A DNA stretch of 64,000 bases from Zantedeschia hybrid cultivar (GCA_030544215.1 JARZZO010000011.1:17996501-18060500), one strand, 5' to 3'; shown: positions 43,630 to 56,156, counted from the stretch's first letter. A program made the numbers and translations. Notes: generated from the sequence alone by a model not told the origin.

Positions 43630-45282
43630 CCATGGTACCGTTCACACAAAAAGCCACATTACTGTTCATACCGCCCCTCTCCTCCTCTCTTCCGGTCTCT
43701 GTTTTGCAACTAAAAAAAAAAGGCACAAAAAGAGGAAGAGGAGGGAGGGGAGGAACCATCTTCCGGCAGCAGCCGCCGCCGCCGTCAGTAGCTTCACCAC
43801 CTACATCGCCGTCGCCGCCACTTCAGCAAGCCCGGGTCAACACCGCTGCCGTGTGCTGTTGCCACCATTTGCTTCTGCTGTTGCCGCTGCCACCTGCAGC
43901 CCGTGCCGTCGACTTTCTTGCATCATCCATAGCCATGACATCCTAAGTCTTCTACACTGGGGTTATGTTGCCTAACAAGACACATGCTGCCCTTATGTTT
44001 AATAGTGGACTAGAGGAGAATTTTATTTTATGGACATTTGTCGATTTACTCTCTAAAATTAGGAAAATTGTATTAGATGGTGACCAAACGTTTGTGGAAT
44101 TCTATGGACCTTTTAAGGGTATTTCTCACGTTGATGGGGCATGGTGTACCATCCTTTTCAAGTCAGGGCCATATATCAAAGTTGATAAAGATTAGATGGA
44201 GGAACGACATGTCACCGTGGATCACGAGTGATAGAGGTGCACCTTCCAGCCATCTCACTTGAAAGGAAAGCTTATTTTTCCGATTAAGTACGCTTCAAGT
44301 GTGGCAATATCTCAGCTTCAAGATTCAAGTAAGGTCACAAAGTGTGTAGCTGACTCGAGGACCATCCTAGGAAATTTAGGTTCTTTGGACACCATCAACA
44401 ATGCATCATGCCTATCTCTACCCTTATTTCTGTGAGGTCAGACGTTGATGCTTCCCTTACCACATCAGTTGTAGTGGCCCCTTTGTCTCTGCCTGACCCA
44501 CCTGTATGAGATCAATCTATCATGGTTGCAGCCGATCTTCATTTGCTGGAGGATTTTCTATCACAGAGCCTATTGATAAGCAGGTTCAGCCAACCATCAT
44601 CACAGATAGGAACCTTGTCACTAGACTGTATGTTTTTTATTAAGTGGTGCGAATTTCCTAATCATGCAGAGCGATGTAAAATACATCTCAATGTGGGTGT
44701 TGGTTCGAGAATTCCAATGCTATGTCACAAATGTGATTATGATGTTTTCATGCTACAAAACTCCACGAATTTTCTCGAATCAGGGGAGAACGATGGGAAT
44801 CCAAGACCAGTGCACCACTGCGATACACATGATGGAGTGCATCTACCGTCGTCGGAGAGTCGTTTTGGCTTTATTGTGGCTCGAAAACTCAATAGAGCTC
44901 GTCTGATGTATAATTTATTGTTAAACGAGTCTGTAGATATTTTGTTCAGTCCATTTGAGGCTTGTTTAGATCTTTTTCTATTTTTCAAGAATTGTTTGTA
45001 CGATTTTCGTACTATTTTTTCATGTTAGGGGTTTTTGGTTTATAGTAAAGTTTATGGAGTCATTAGGGTTTGTTTTCTTTTTAAATACTTATGTAAGATA
45101 TTTTGCTTATTTTCTGAAGTTTTTCTCTATGACGAAGAAGATGACCTTGCGAAGGAGTCGAATGTACCCTGCAATGGGGCCAAGTGTGATGCTCAAACCC
45201 GCCGGTGCGACGTCGGAGGCCTCCCTACCACCGGTGCGATGCCGGTAGTCTCTTCAAATCCCTTCTTCCTCCTCTGTCGCCC

Positions 45283-45284
<2 letters not shown>
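43630..45284 (+). other. Degenerate, probably transposon-derived DNA
   Basis: It starts CCG-rich (to about 43930), then holds short broken open frames with stops and frame changes. A phrase reading FKCGNISASRFK..GHK in one frame is vaguely like a gag-type zinc knuckle. No domain is secure. It could be a decayed LINE or LTR element. Confidence 0.3.

Positions 45285-45315
<31 letters not shown>
45285..45315. repeat. (GA)n microsatellite
   Basis: Uninterrupted GA dinucleotide run. Confidence 0.9.
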
Positions 45316-45316
<1 letters not shown>

Positions 45317-45859
45317 AATTTTTTCTGGGTAGAGAAAGTTCTCAAAGGAATTTAAATTTCATCTGATATGATCAAAAGGAGAACACTTTTAGCTAGAGAA
45401 AGTTTTGGCCTTCTACGGTGGTCAAGTTCTCCGAGAGAACAAATCCTGGTGAATCCTGGTACGAAGAAGAAGGGAGGAAGTTGATGGACGGAATGGCCAA
45501 ATGCGTGGGCGGAAAAGGTGGAGGCAGAACGATAGTGGACTCTTCTCAATAGGGAAAGTGGACAGATGGATTCGTGCGGAAATGCCGAAACAAGCAGACT
45601 GCCTATCAAAACACCCACTTCTTACTTCTAATAATGACCGTAGGATCCATTCCATCTAAGGGCTTGCGTTTGGTGGCAATGTAAGTGGCTGCCACCGGTG
45701 GCAGCCAATCCCCACTCAAACGTGCCCTGAGGCGCATTTAAGATGCACCCCACCTTGAAAATCCACCCTCCCCATGTTTAAAAAAATGTCAATAATTTTT
45801 AAATATTCAAATAGGCCCCTTAAGGTTGTTCTCATCTCCGAGGCTTAAATTTTCACCGC

Positions 45860-45995
45860 TTGAAGATCAATCCTACTGGTTATAAATTTGAATCCAAGGA
45901 AACGACTCTCTGCACAGAAAGGGTAAGGCTGTTTACGTTGACCCTTCCCTAGATCCCATAGTGGTGGGAGCCTTGTGCACTGGGTACGCCCTTTG
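45860..45995 (+). mobile_element. Remnant of an Au-like tRNA-derived SINE
   Basis: A B-box-like TTTGAATCC (45888-45896) is followed by a body that matches, from memory, the widespread plant SINE 3' domain: GGGTAAGGCTGTTTACGTTGACCCTTCCCTAGATCCC and GGGAGCCTTGTGCACTGGG with CGCCCTTT at the end (motif pieces quoted separately). The A box is worn away. No target duplication was identified. Confidence 0.7.
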
Positions 45996-46192
45996 TATAT
46001 ATAACTTTGTCATTAAATATATCTTGGGTTATACTTTTATGTTAGGATGAGCCTTGAATGTAGAGTTTTGTTTTGCCTAAAAGGCCCTAGGCATGATTAG
46101 GACATGGGCCATGGGAGGACGGAAAGCCTTTGGAGGGTCTCCCTCTTGTTTATTGATGTGGGGACAAAACGTGCCCCTTTCATTTTGTCCCA

Positions 46193-46501
46193 CTTCAGAA
46201 AGAGTAATGCTTGCTGCAATACCCACACGCGGCGGTTGAATCACCCGAGCACACGATTGGACAGCTTGGATCGCGTGAGCATGCAATCTTTTTTTTTTTG
46301 AATTTTTTAACTGTCCGATCAAAGATCAGACTGTATGGAGGCCGAGCAGAGGTAGTCCTCATCGTCATTTAAAAAAATAATAAAAAAAATCTGCCACATT
46401 GCCGTCTGAGAAAAGTAATCAGATAGCACCTCCCCAGGCATTGCAATCCATGTGGATTTGCAATGCCCGGAGCATTGCAGCAAGCATTACTCCTTCAGGA
46501 A
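46193..46501. mobile_element. MULE-type MITE with 9-bp target duplication
   Basis: Body 46202-46492 (291 bp) with perfect 19-bp inverted ends GAGTAATGCTTGCTGCAAT. Flanks CTTCAGAAA (46193-46201) and CTTCAGGAA (46493-46501) match at 8 of 9 positions, the target length of Mutator-like elements. There is no coding sequence. The ends share CTTGCTGCA with the element at 8209-8524. Confidence 0.85.
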
Positions 46502-48960
46502 AAAACGAGGGTGGGTGGAACCTGTGAAAACTGGCTGTCTACCCCCTCTCCTGGGCAAACCCAAGGTGGTTGGGTGCACGTAAGTGCTAAGATTTGGCCT
46601 CTGTTTAAATTCTTCTACTTAATCGGGAACCTATCTATCTACTTAATTGGTAACCCGAGTGGTTAGGTGCATTAAGTGCTAAGGTATTTATTCACTTAAT
46701 CTATGAAGTTGTGTTATGCCTTCAGGAAAAATTATCTAAAGTAGTTGCTTGAACAAATTATTAGGAAGGCTATCAAATTCGATATTTGTTTTGATAGAGA
46801 GAAAGCATAGAAGTGAAAACTTGCACTAATTCATCCTTTTTTGTTCATTTGGGGGATTCTTGAGAGCTGCACTAGTTAGGTGCCTTTTGTCTAGATGGAG
46901 TTTTATGAAGGTTTTGGTCCTTTACTCTCCTCTTTCAATTTTATATATCATGTGGTACTATCCACATTTCAAAAAAGAAGTGAAAAGTTGCAAATAAGTT
47001 TCAGGAAGGGCGAAAGTGCCTAGGCCATGGAATGCTTAATCATGCAGAGACAAAAACCAGGGTGCGAGCAAACTCGTTGCTGGTTTCATAAGTTGCTTTT
47101 TGAATAGAGGTTGCACTGGTCATCTATTATGTCAACATACGGGCAAGACATATATTGATTCTTATATTTATTGGAAGAGGAGGCAAAACTGTGTAATTCT
47201 TTTCCCCTCTTCCCCATGGAGTTTAGAATTGACATCATTTTTGTGGAGGAATGCCCTAACTTCCAAACTTGGTTTGTATGATTTGTCTAGAGTGGGTATG
47301 AAGGATAAAACAACAGAGTTGGGTGATAGTTGAGTTAGTCTACCGTACTTGTCTAGGTGAGTTAGTCTACAGATGGGTGATAGTTGATTTGTCTAGGTGA
47401 GTTAGTCTACCGTACTTCAGACTTGGTCTATTTGCAGTTCAGATAGTTGAGGTGGTCTACTGCAATTCAGACTTGGTGTATTCGCAGCTTAGACTTTCTT
47501 ATACTGCTCTTGTCAGATTCAATATTATACAACTATGCCTACAAGATGTATATGTACATATACCTTTCTTTGACAAGGGCATATGTGCAAGAACATAGCT
47601 TCTTCCATACTGATTCTTGTTGGCTATATAAGCCGCAAGAGATTTGTTTAGGGCAACCGCACTTAACATGATCTTCTAGGAATATTATTGGAGTTTTCTT
47701 CGATATGTGAAGAACCTTAATAGAGCACTTTCAAGGGGATTGTGTTGGTAGAGGAGGATATGTCAATTTCAGACAAGAGGAGCCAAGATGAATAAGAAAG
47801 GTAGCAAGAACAAGAAAACCAAGAACGTCATTTAATCCTGTTTGCTACTGGCTTAATCATCACTCATAACATTTGCCTTTTGCAATAAACTTCTCCTGTG
47901 TTTCTTCCGATTTGGTTTAAAAACAAAACAAAGCCTCTGGTTGTCACCTTCAAAAACCAAGGCTCTGGTTGGTAACTACAGTAAGCTACTTCCACATGAA
48001 GTAACTCGGCAAAGAAGTTTCTCCAAGTAGAAGGAACATCTGAGATGTAAAGCCAAAGGCATTTGGTATAAAAATCTGTGCCATTTCACTAAAAATCGCT
48101 CCTCATCTTTTTTTACAAAATTTACCCTTATTAAAGTACTCTTTTTTAATCTCCCACTATCTCTTCATCATTCATCTCCTCCATTTGTCCCTCTCCTTCC
48201 TCTGCCACTTCTCTTCTTCTGTAACATGGTTTCTCTGTTGGAGGGTCTGTTTGAACTTTGAAATAAAAAAAATCATGAGTTCATGTAATCTTGGAAAAGA
48301 GGAGGCAAATCATGACTGACCAGTTTTGTAGGTTGTTTGATTGTTATAAACAGGTTAATAATGCCCTCCCAAAAATATTCCCCTCCTACGAGGAGTAAAA
48401 TAATCGCTGCATTAAAAGAGAAATTTTCTCCTCCATGGTAAAACAAGTTTTCTCCTCCTAGGCAGAGAGGAAGTCAATGAGAGGAAGGTTACCAAACTTG
48501 TCCTAGTTTTGGGAAAGTCGTTTTTAAGATGGAGAACTAATCTAAAAGTGCTTCTTCATAGTTCCCAAATGCAGTCAAAGAATGATTATCAGCTTGACGG
48601 ATGTCCAAAAATCATAAACAAAACAAGGATTAGGTAAATGTACATCAAGGAGTAACTAAAACTCGAGTAATACAAAAGTAGACTCCTCTTTGTGCAGAGT
48701 CGTGAATGCTTTCACCATTCAACTTGTTACTACCCATGGGCAAATGTTACTGTATATATCTGTTTGTCCCACCTTAGATTTCACCTTTCAAACATTTCTA
48801 CATTGTTAAGTATGGATTTGAATGCAAATGTACGATCAGTCATTCAGGGAATGTAAATGTGTGTATTCTGTCTTCCCAATTATGTAAAATATGTTGGTAA
48901 TGTTGAGATATTGTTTCTAACTTTAATATTTTCTTCTCTTGTTGATTGGTTTGTGCAGGT
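46502..48960. other. Intergenic DNA, mostly unrecognised
   Basis: No gene. It has short tandem repeats at 47318-47420 and otherwise unremarkable sequence. Confidence 0.5.
47318..47420. repeat. Local 40-bp tandem repeats
   Basis: GTCTAGGTGAGTTAGTCTAC at 47351 and 47391, with partial copies (GGGTGATAGTTGA, GTTAGTCTACCGTACTT) before and after. Confidence 0.8.
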
Positions 48961-48961
48961 G

Positions 48962-49185
48962 TTCCCTGCACTGTAGCACAGTGGGGACACACCCTCCCTG
49001 CTTGGAGTGGGGAGGCTCGGGTTTGAGCACAGGCATGGTTTCGCCCATGCCTTGGTTTTCCATCCTTTGGGTGGTGTGTTCGCCCTTTCTGGGCATGGTC
49101 CCTGGCAAGTTTCGATTCTTGCTCATCGATGTTGGGCCCATGACGTTCAGCTTTCTGGGCCACAAATCGAAAAAAGTTAGATGGC
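48962..49185 (+). mobile_element. Possible tRNA-derived SINE
   Basis: An A-box-like TAGCACAGTGG (48975-48985) and B-box-like GGGTTTGAGCAC (about 49019-49030) lie at tRNA spacing. A unique GC-rich body follows and ends in a short A-rich stretch (AAATCGAAAAAAG). No target duplication found. The same A box occurs on the minus strand in the SINE at 56993-57240. Confidence 0.45.
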
Positions 49186-49533
49186 TAAAGCACCTTAGGA
49201 GAATGATCCAGGATTCATCTTGCTTCCTTCAATCAATAGCATACTGAACTGTTATCAAATAAACTTGGCATATACTGCTTGACTTGTCGAAATGTGATGG
49301 TTATTTTTAGTTCACGATAGTTAAAATTGTTTTTCTGCACATGGATTTGTGGTACACTTGCATTGCATCTCCTGCTTAGGTGTGGTAGAAGCTTTTCCCT
49401 TGTCACTGAAAATGGCTAAGGCACGTAAGAAAGTGATATTGATATGGAATTTGCTTAAATTTTTGATGTCTTTTGCTACTTATTCTGTATTGAGTAGAAT
49501 ATTGTCTTGCTCTTTTAGCTTATGTCCGAGGGG

Positions 49534-49620
49534 CCTATTATCAGTTGAGATAGGTAGAAAGCCGAGCCAAAATCTCGAGAGCTATTATCGGTTGAGATAG
49601 GTAGAAAGCCAAGCCAAACG
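49534..49620. repeat. 47-bp direct duplication
   Basis: CTATTATCAGTTGAGATAGG.. (from 49535) and CTATTATCGGTTGAGATAGG.. (from 49582), both continuing to AGCCAAA. Confidence 0.88.
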
Positions 49621-49968
49621 TCAAGGGTGACTTTGGTGATTTTTCAGAACCGGTGATTTTTTAGTGTTTTCTAGAAAGTTGGTGATATATTAGCGTTATC
49701 CTTCAAATGCGTCAGTACTTGGCATGCTTCCAATTGGCGACATAAAGGGAGCAAGTGGACCGTTGCTAAGTCTTGGGAACTTGTGATAGTCAAATTTGAA
49801 GTCTCAAACGTGCGAAACTCATACAATTAACTACTATTATATGTAGATAGAATCGAACTACCTTACGACCTAGACGATTAGGATCTTTGTTTGCCTAGTG
49901 AGGCCATGTTTGTTGCGGAAGTGAACGATCTTGCGTTTAGGTGTTATTTGTGGCCTTGTGGGGGTGAA

Positions 49969-50098
49969 TCATGGTTGGCAGTACCGGCCGATATCGGTAC
50001 GTATCGGTCGGTATGTATCGGTATCGGCCGACATTGGTACCATATCTGTAAAAGGTATCGGTTGATACTGGACCGGTATTGGCCAGTACGTACCGATA
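49969..50098. repeat. TATCGGT/ACCGATA inverted-repeat cluster
   Basis: About ten copies of TATCGGT, GGTAC or their complements in both orientations, starting GGCAGTACCGGCCGATATCGG and ending GCCAGTACGTACCGATA. Probably a small hAT- or microsatellite-derived repeat. Confidence 0.65.
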
Positions 50099-50480
50099 AA
50101 TAAGGTGAACCCTTCTTATTCCTCCGCTCGGTCCAACGCTTGGGAACTTACGGTGGTATGTGTGCTTTTCTCTAGTGACTTTTTAAAGTCGATCCCACGG
50201 GATCTATTACTTTATCAATGTCACTTCTATATGGATTTCTCTCTGATGGAGTGTTAATACATTTGAGGGGTGAATAATTGAAATCTCATTATCCTACCCA
50301 CCAACTAAATTAAGCTTTCTACCGAGCATCAGGTTTCGCCAGATCGTGCTTTATATATTCCAAGAAATGTAATATGTTGGTGGAATGGGTCTATTTTGGG
50401 CTTTGAGGATTCCCATGTTTCTACCTTTTGATTGTATACTATGATAGCAATTACTTCCGGAAATATAATAGTAATGATGG

Positions 50481-50765
50481 TGATGATGACGACAGCAAAT
50501 GTTGACAATTTCAAGTGATCACTTCCATTCATATGATCTCTAGTGCCCCACCTGGATTCTATACTCTCAACATTCTACACTTATTAGAAAGGAGATCCTC
50601 TTTATACTGTTTAATTACAATAATATAATGATGATAATGATGATGATGACGACAGCTAATGTCGACTTGATTTCAAGTATTTTCCATTCATCTGATCTCT
50701 AGCTCCCCACCTGGATTCTGTACTCTCAATATTTTACACTTTGCTAGAAAGAGACCCTCTTCATC
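50481..50765. repeat. 160-bp tandem duplication
   Basis: TGATGATGACGACAGC.. starts at 50481 and 50641. Both units share CACCTGGATTCT.TACTCTCAA and AGAAAG..AGA.CCTCTT, with substitutions and small gaps. Confidence 0.9.
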
Positions 50766-50973
50766 GGTGGAGCATTCTGCTAGTTCATTTAAGAAAAAAA
50801 GAAGTATTTGTTGTACTGCTTGTTGTAGTGGTGCAGTATATCTGCCCTAAAACTTTCGTTTGATCGGCAACAGGACTAAAATCTATTTCGCCTCCATAAA
50901 GGAGTGCAATAACCCATGTTGTCTAAGCTGGTGATCGGACAGCACCTAACCGCTGCAGCAACATTGTAACATC

Positions 50974-51342
50974 TAATAAGAAAGGTTTTTGCATGTATGC
51001 TCCTCAAATACATTGTATTTGCATGTATATCTTCAACTCTCACATATTATCATCAATATCCTTAAAATCTTCATAATGCTCTCCATCAAACTTAGGTAAA
51101 TTTCAATGAAATATGTCATAAACATTTCATAAATCATGACATCATCGGATAATGCATGATTTTAGTGAATTGAGGGGTATATATGCAAAAGAGTAGTGAA
51201 TTTAAAGATATTTATGCAAAATTATTAGGTTGAGGAGTATAAGTGTAATTTTTTAAAGATTTCAAAGGTATTGATGCTAATATGTGAGAGTTGAAAGTAT
51301 ACATATAAACACGGTGTATATATGCAAAAATCCTAATAAGAA
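50974..51342. mobile_element. MULE-type foldback MITE with TAATAAGAA target duplication
   Basis: Body 50983-51333 (351 bp) with inverted ends (AGGTTTTTGCATGTAT.. and ..ATATATGCAAAAATCC) and long pairing arms. Identical 9-bp flanks TAATAAGAA lie at 50974-50982 and 51334-51342. No coding sequence. A worn relative is at 1690-2035. Confidence 0.85.
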
Positions 51343-52760
51343 TGATTGGCAGTGTCATAATGTCTAAACGACTCATCTTATGTCTTGGTTGGCCGAACAC
51401 AGGTAGCCAGTCTCGAGCATCTGATGTCCTCGAGTATTTATAATACCAATGCATATTTAACAAAACATAGAGAAAATATTCTGGATCAGTTTCATAAAAA
51501 TAAGGTTATCATCGAGAATGCCAATTTATTACGTCGAAATGATGGTTAATTTATTTTCTCCATATTCCATCAACCACAAGTAGTTAGAATATATGCCCGT
51601 ATCATCTTAAAAGACCTAAACGACGTCTTATGCATGTGACACCTAAGTACGTTAGATATGAAGGAACGCACGATAGGTTTTGTAACGCATTTGCTTATAG
51701 ATGATGATACGCTTCCAGAAAAGTGGTCGAAAAAAAAAAAGATACTTGATTCTGACTTAATGGGTGTTCTTGACTCGCATTGACTGTGTTAAGAATCTTA
51801 AAAGATCTGCAAGTGCTTTCAGAAGAGCCATAAAACGTATTGCCACTATCTTTCTCCGTGTGCATATGTACTTGAGACCATCCCAGTTTAGCATTAACTC
51901 TTTCTTCCTGCTCCTAACTTTCCAGGTTTTGTCTAATCCGTTCAGCTTTTGTGTTCGTCTCCTATGAAGAGCATCATAAATGGAAGAAACGTGTGAGGTC
52001 AGCAACGTGAAGAAGGGTTTAATACGAAGTAGTGCCAAAGCAACCTAATAAATAAGGAACCTATCTGACTATGCGTTTATGTCAAAATTTGATTGCTTGT
52101 TTTAAAGATGAAATTAATAGATTCTATAAATATTCTATACGACAAAATATCCAAAATTAGATTTTTTTTTTTTTTAATGAGGAGTTTTGATCACTTCAAT
52201 TGGTACCAATTTTGTTTTCCTTTTTCTTTTCCTTTAGTACAACAAAAGTAACATAGGATATGTTCTTCATAGAATTTTTGGAACTGTGGAAACGCTAGAA
52301 TGATTAAGAAAGTTGTGTTGACAAATGGTAGAGAAAACGGATAGACAAGGCCACATGTCAGTAGGGTTTGCCAATGGGCTAGTTCGGCCGGACGGGCTCT
52401 TGGGCTTGGCCCCATGTCCGGCTGGGCTGTCCCACCATTTTCAACTCGTGGACCTTTTTTAGGCTAAAAAAGATTCGTGCATGACGATGACTTAGGTTGG
52501 GCCTGGGCTTATGGTGTCTGCCCATGTGGGCTTTTAACATCTAACTTGATGATCCAGATCTGAGGACGTCGTATGGGAAGTATTCTCCCCTCTCAGAATC
52601 ACATCCTCATTTCGTACTTTTATCCAACTCTTACAAGTTGCTCCTGGCTGTTAGACAAAGCAGGTGGATTTGTTTCGCTGGTGGGACTGGGTTGAGCATA
52701 GGCCTTGAAGCTTACTTAGGACGACAGACAGGCCTGGTCCGACCCGACACTTTGTAGTGA
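51343..52760. other. Intergenic DNA, nothing recognised
   Basis: AT-rich with a poly-T run near 52161-52175. No gene-like frame. Confidence 0.5.
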
Positions 52761-52799
52761 GTTTTACTTATCGCACCGGGGGCAACCAAAATGAAAAAA

Positions 52800-52965
52800 T
52801 ATATATTCCTTAAGTTTTTTAGGTTATATAACCCAAATGTATCTCACATGTCCATACAACCCGATCTCTGATTAGATGACCAAAAAGGAAAAAAACTATT
52901 ATTGGCTCTGGCCCACTAAGTGTATTTTTACTGTTCACTGGGGCCAAATTTTACATCACCCAATA
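52800..52965. mobile_element. Fragment related to the 8209-8524 MITE
   Basis: CATGTCCATACAACCCGATC, GATTAGATGACCAAAAA and TTTTTACTGTTCACTGG match, in order, the arm of the 8209-8524 element. Inverted ends were not found, so this is a fragment or a diverged copy. Confidence 0.55.
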
Positions 52966-52989
52966 GAAGATTGGATTATTGAACGTATA

Positions 52990-54831
52990 GATTGTGTAGA
53001 GGATGAAAATCAAAAGGCTTGCTCACGATACATGGGCCGTTGCGGGGACGCCACGCAGCAAGCCCATCCAACTTGGCGAACCCTCCTAGCCTTCCCTTTC
53101 CTACAAGAGTGGAATCAAAGCCATTAGCGAGGGGCCCGGTCTTCGCCGGAGTTAACCCTCCTTGCCTAAATTAGCATGGCTTCAAGAAAGGTTTAAACGA
53201 AGGGTAATGTTTTGCTATAGGGTAGTTGCCACACCCTGAGTAGGAGGAGGTTGTAGCCTTTATAGGAGGCCTTCCTAGTGGATGAGAGGGATCACGGCCT
53301 TCCACTAGAAGGAATGTGTCATGAGGTCAAGCACCAGGTGCCATGTAAGGCCTTGGATAGCCAAGTAATGTCTAATCTATGTTAGTGGAGTCTAATCCCA
53401 GTTAAATAGTGCGTCTCCATGCTGATAGTAACATGGGGTCTGTCTCATATCTCATGATGAAGATTTTATGACGCTGTCTATCTTAGGCCCGCGCCTCTGA
53501 TGTGTAGGATCTTGCTGATTGGCCATGCGTCAATGGACGTTAGTAGGCCCTAAGTCCCTTGATTCCCTGAGAACTTTATAGGCTCTCGGTGCTCAGTGGT
53601 CAAAATAAGCCTCCTCGCCGCATGGCGCCTTGTCTGGCCTTGGTCCTTGGGTGGTCGGGATGAGCCTTTTTGCCACGTGGTGCTTTATTCAGCCTTGAGG
53701 TCCTCGGGTGGTTGAGATGAGCCTTCTTGCCACATGGCGCCTTATCTGGTCTCAAGGTCCTTGGGTGGTCAAGAGTTTTATGGTTCTCTTCCTTTCACTG
53801 AGTACTCCATGAGCTAAGTGGGATGTAGCTTTTGGTGGCTCGTCGAGTCCTCGGTTCTCGGCAGTTGGATTTACCCGAGGACCTTTTCTTGCCATTTGGT
53901 GTCCTGAGGCATTTTGCAATTCTCGGCCTCTTGGGCTAAAGTGTTTTCATATGTGGGATTATGCATTTCTGGGTGCTTCTGGGCCTTCAAGGTGTGCCTC
54001 TAGTAGTGTCACTCTCCATCGGCCTCTAGGCGGGCGACTCAATAATAGGATGGCTTTTATCGGTTCCAACTTTATTGGATTATTTTGGGTTAAGTTTCTT
54101 GGGCCTTTAGGGTTTCACCCTTTCACCATCCCCTTACTCTTAGGGGACATTTGTTGGGTCAATGGCCTTCAAGAGTACGTGACTTTGCCTTCACTAATTG
54201 TACCTTGTCTAGGATTGTTGTTCTCTTGGTATGTAGCACTCTTGCCATCATTTGGGCTGTCTACCTTTTGGGGCATCTTTTTGATCACCGAGTATTTAAA
54301 CTCATGAATGGTTTTCTCAGGGTTTCTTCCCTTTCTGAGGCACCAGGGCACTTTTTTAGGGATCTTACATTGCTTTGTGATGGCTCCTTTAGTAGGATGC
54401 GCCTTAGATTCAACTCTCTGTGCCTCTTTTTAAAAACCCTTTTTATGTAGGTAGGAGGGTCTTTGCGCCTTTTCGGGAACGAGATTTACACTGCCATTAC
54501 TACAGGTCGATGAAGACACGGGGCCTTTGCCCTGTAAATAGGAGTTTATAGGGCAAGCATTCTCGCCTCATCCTGTCTCCCTTTGCCTTCAATGATCATC
54601 TTTTGTCATCTCTTATCCCAAGAATCTTGTGGACATCTTGCCTTAATGGTGCTGTTGTTGTCCCATGAAGGGAGGCCATGTTTTGCTCTTGGGGAGCTTC
54701 GGCTGATTGTCTTCTCAACAGGAGACTTTTGCGACTCAGACAAGTATCCTAGTTTTGTTCCACACCATCTTCCCTGCTGGAGCTGGGAAGCTCGCATCTT
54801 GTTCATTGCAGAGGTAGACCTTGTTACTATC
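52990..54831. other. GC-richer repeat-like DNA without a gene
   Basis: Less AT-rich than its surroundings and with several short open frames, none with a domain. Contains the 55-57-bp tandem repeat at 53596-53775. Probably an unclassified LTR or other repeat. Confidence 0.35.
53596..53775. repeat. Three 55-57-bp tandem units
   Basis: GTGGTC...ATRAGCCT..TTGCCRCATGGCGCCTT..TCTGG..GGTCCTTGG recurs from 53596, 53651 and 53708, with a partial fourth at 53765. Confidence 0.9.
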
Positions 54832-55970
54832 ATGTGTGGCCTATAAGCCAATCAGATACGATGTTCAAATTTGTTTAGTTATTTATTATTTAATGACAAT
54901 ATATTCATTATACGTAAATTGCTCCTTTGATATGTGTTTCATAGTGAAGTCCATGAATGTGTACAATAGATGTCAGATTATGATGAGATCATAATAATAA
55001 GACTAACAATTTATAAACACACATTTTTAACTATTCCTAGTTAGAAGATATTTGAGAAAGATATCAAATATCCAGTAAGACTAGTACATGTTACTCATGC
55101 TCATGTGATGAGGGTGACTGGTCTCATAGTCACTCGTGTGGAGACATTAAGGCAAACTTGTAAATGCTCATTGGTTAATGAGTTCACTGAATTGATTCGA
55201 CTTGATTCGCTGGATGATAACATACCTAAGTATCAGTCAATTTGATTCAATTGTCATAGTTGTGTGGTTGATCTTCGGACCTGAAACACCAAAGACACTT
55301 TGTCGGTAGACTTCTAAACTTTGACTTTAGCTAAGAAATCTTTGATCATGGGATTCTGATCAATCAAGTGATCGGATTCAGTAGAATACTTTTGAAGATG
55401 ATTGAGTGCTCAATACGAGATCATTCGCTCTCGATATTTAGAGAGAGAATACTCTGAGAATGATATGCGGAGGTCTCTAGCTAGGACGAACACTTTATCA
55501 GAAAATGAGTTTTTTGATATCGTATTATGGCATCTGATCCAAGTGAATTGACTATACTAGGTTAACTTGAGAGCATTACGCAGATGAATGAGTATAGTCA
55601 TATACTAACTAAGGATGGAAAGGTTCTTTGAGCAGATTGTTGAACCTCATTACTTTCCGAAATCATGTGGTGTTACTTGACACTGAACTTAATCGGAAAC
55701 CTGATCGATTAACATAACCGATGTTAATTCAGTGAAATTAATTGTTTAATATTAAATATTAAACTAATTAATTAAATTTGTAAGGAGTTATTGGGCTTAG
55801 TGGGCCAAAACTTTGACTGGTACTGAGACCTGGAGGGTCACACGCACAAAAATTTTCAGTCAATGATCGAAAAGTGAGATTTATATTAATTCGGAGATTT
55901 TTGTAAAAAAACACTTTAAATTAATGTAAATATATGCCGAGAGGGGAACCTTGGGCCAAGCTCCCTCCCC
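54832..55970 (+). mobile_element. Diverged, 3'-truncated copy of the Copia-like LTR at 10459-12015
   Basis: Colinear with 10459-11590: AAGCCAATCA near the start, GTCCATGAATGTGT, ATCATAATAATAAGAC, GATGAGGGTGACTG, TGAGTTCACTGAA, ACACCAAAGACAC, GAGGGTCACACGCA, then GGGC.AAGCTCC close to the end. It lacks the last 400 bp (U5) present in the other copy and is followed by a CT repeat. Confidence 0.8.
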
Positions 55971-55990
55971 CTCTCTCTCTCTCTCTCTCT
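55970..55990. repeat. (CT)n microsatellite
   Basis: CT dinucleotide run at the break point of the truncated LTR copy. Confidence 0.85.
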
Positions 55991-56036
55991 GACCATAGAT
56001 TCAATACTTTCTCTATAGTTAACCTCCGCTAGACAT

Positions 56037-56156
56037 ACAATAAGAGAGTAATACTTAGTATTGTAGCAAACTGAGTCATCTTGCAATTTAGGATGTCATT
56101 GGACCGCCTAGGCAACAACACATGGACAGAACAATAAGAGAGTAATACTTAGTATT
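56037..56156. repeat. 26-bp direct repeat 94 bp apart
   Basis: ACAATAAGAGAGTAATACTT.. at 56037-56062 and again at 56131-56156. The 68 bp between is not itself repeated. Confidence 0.9.

Noticed and set aside
43965..45028. Short frames as host genes
   Set aside because: Broken by stops and frame changes, no domain; more likely decayed transposon sequence.
53951..54846. Hydrophobic open frames of 80-118 residues
   Set aside because: No ATG context, domain or codon bias; they lie in repeat-like DNA.
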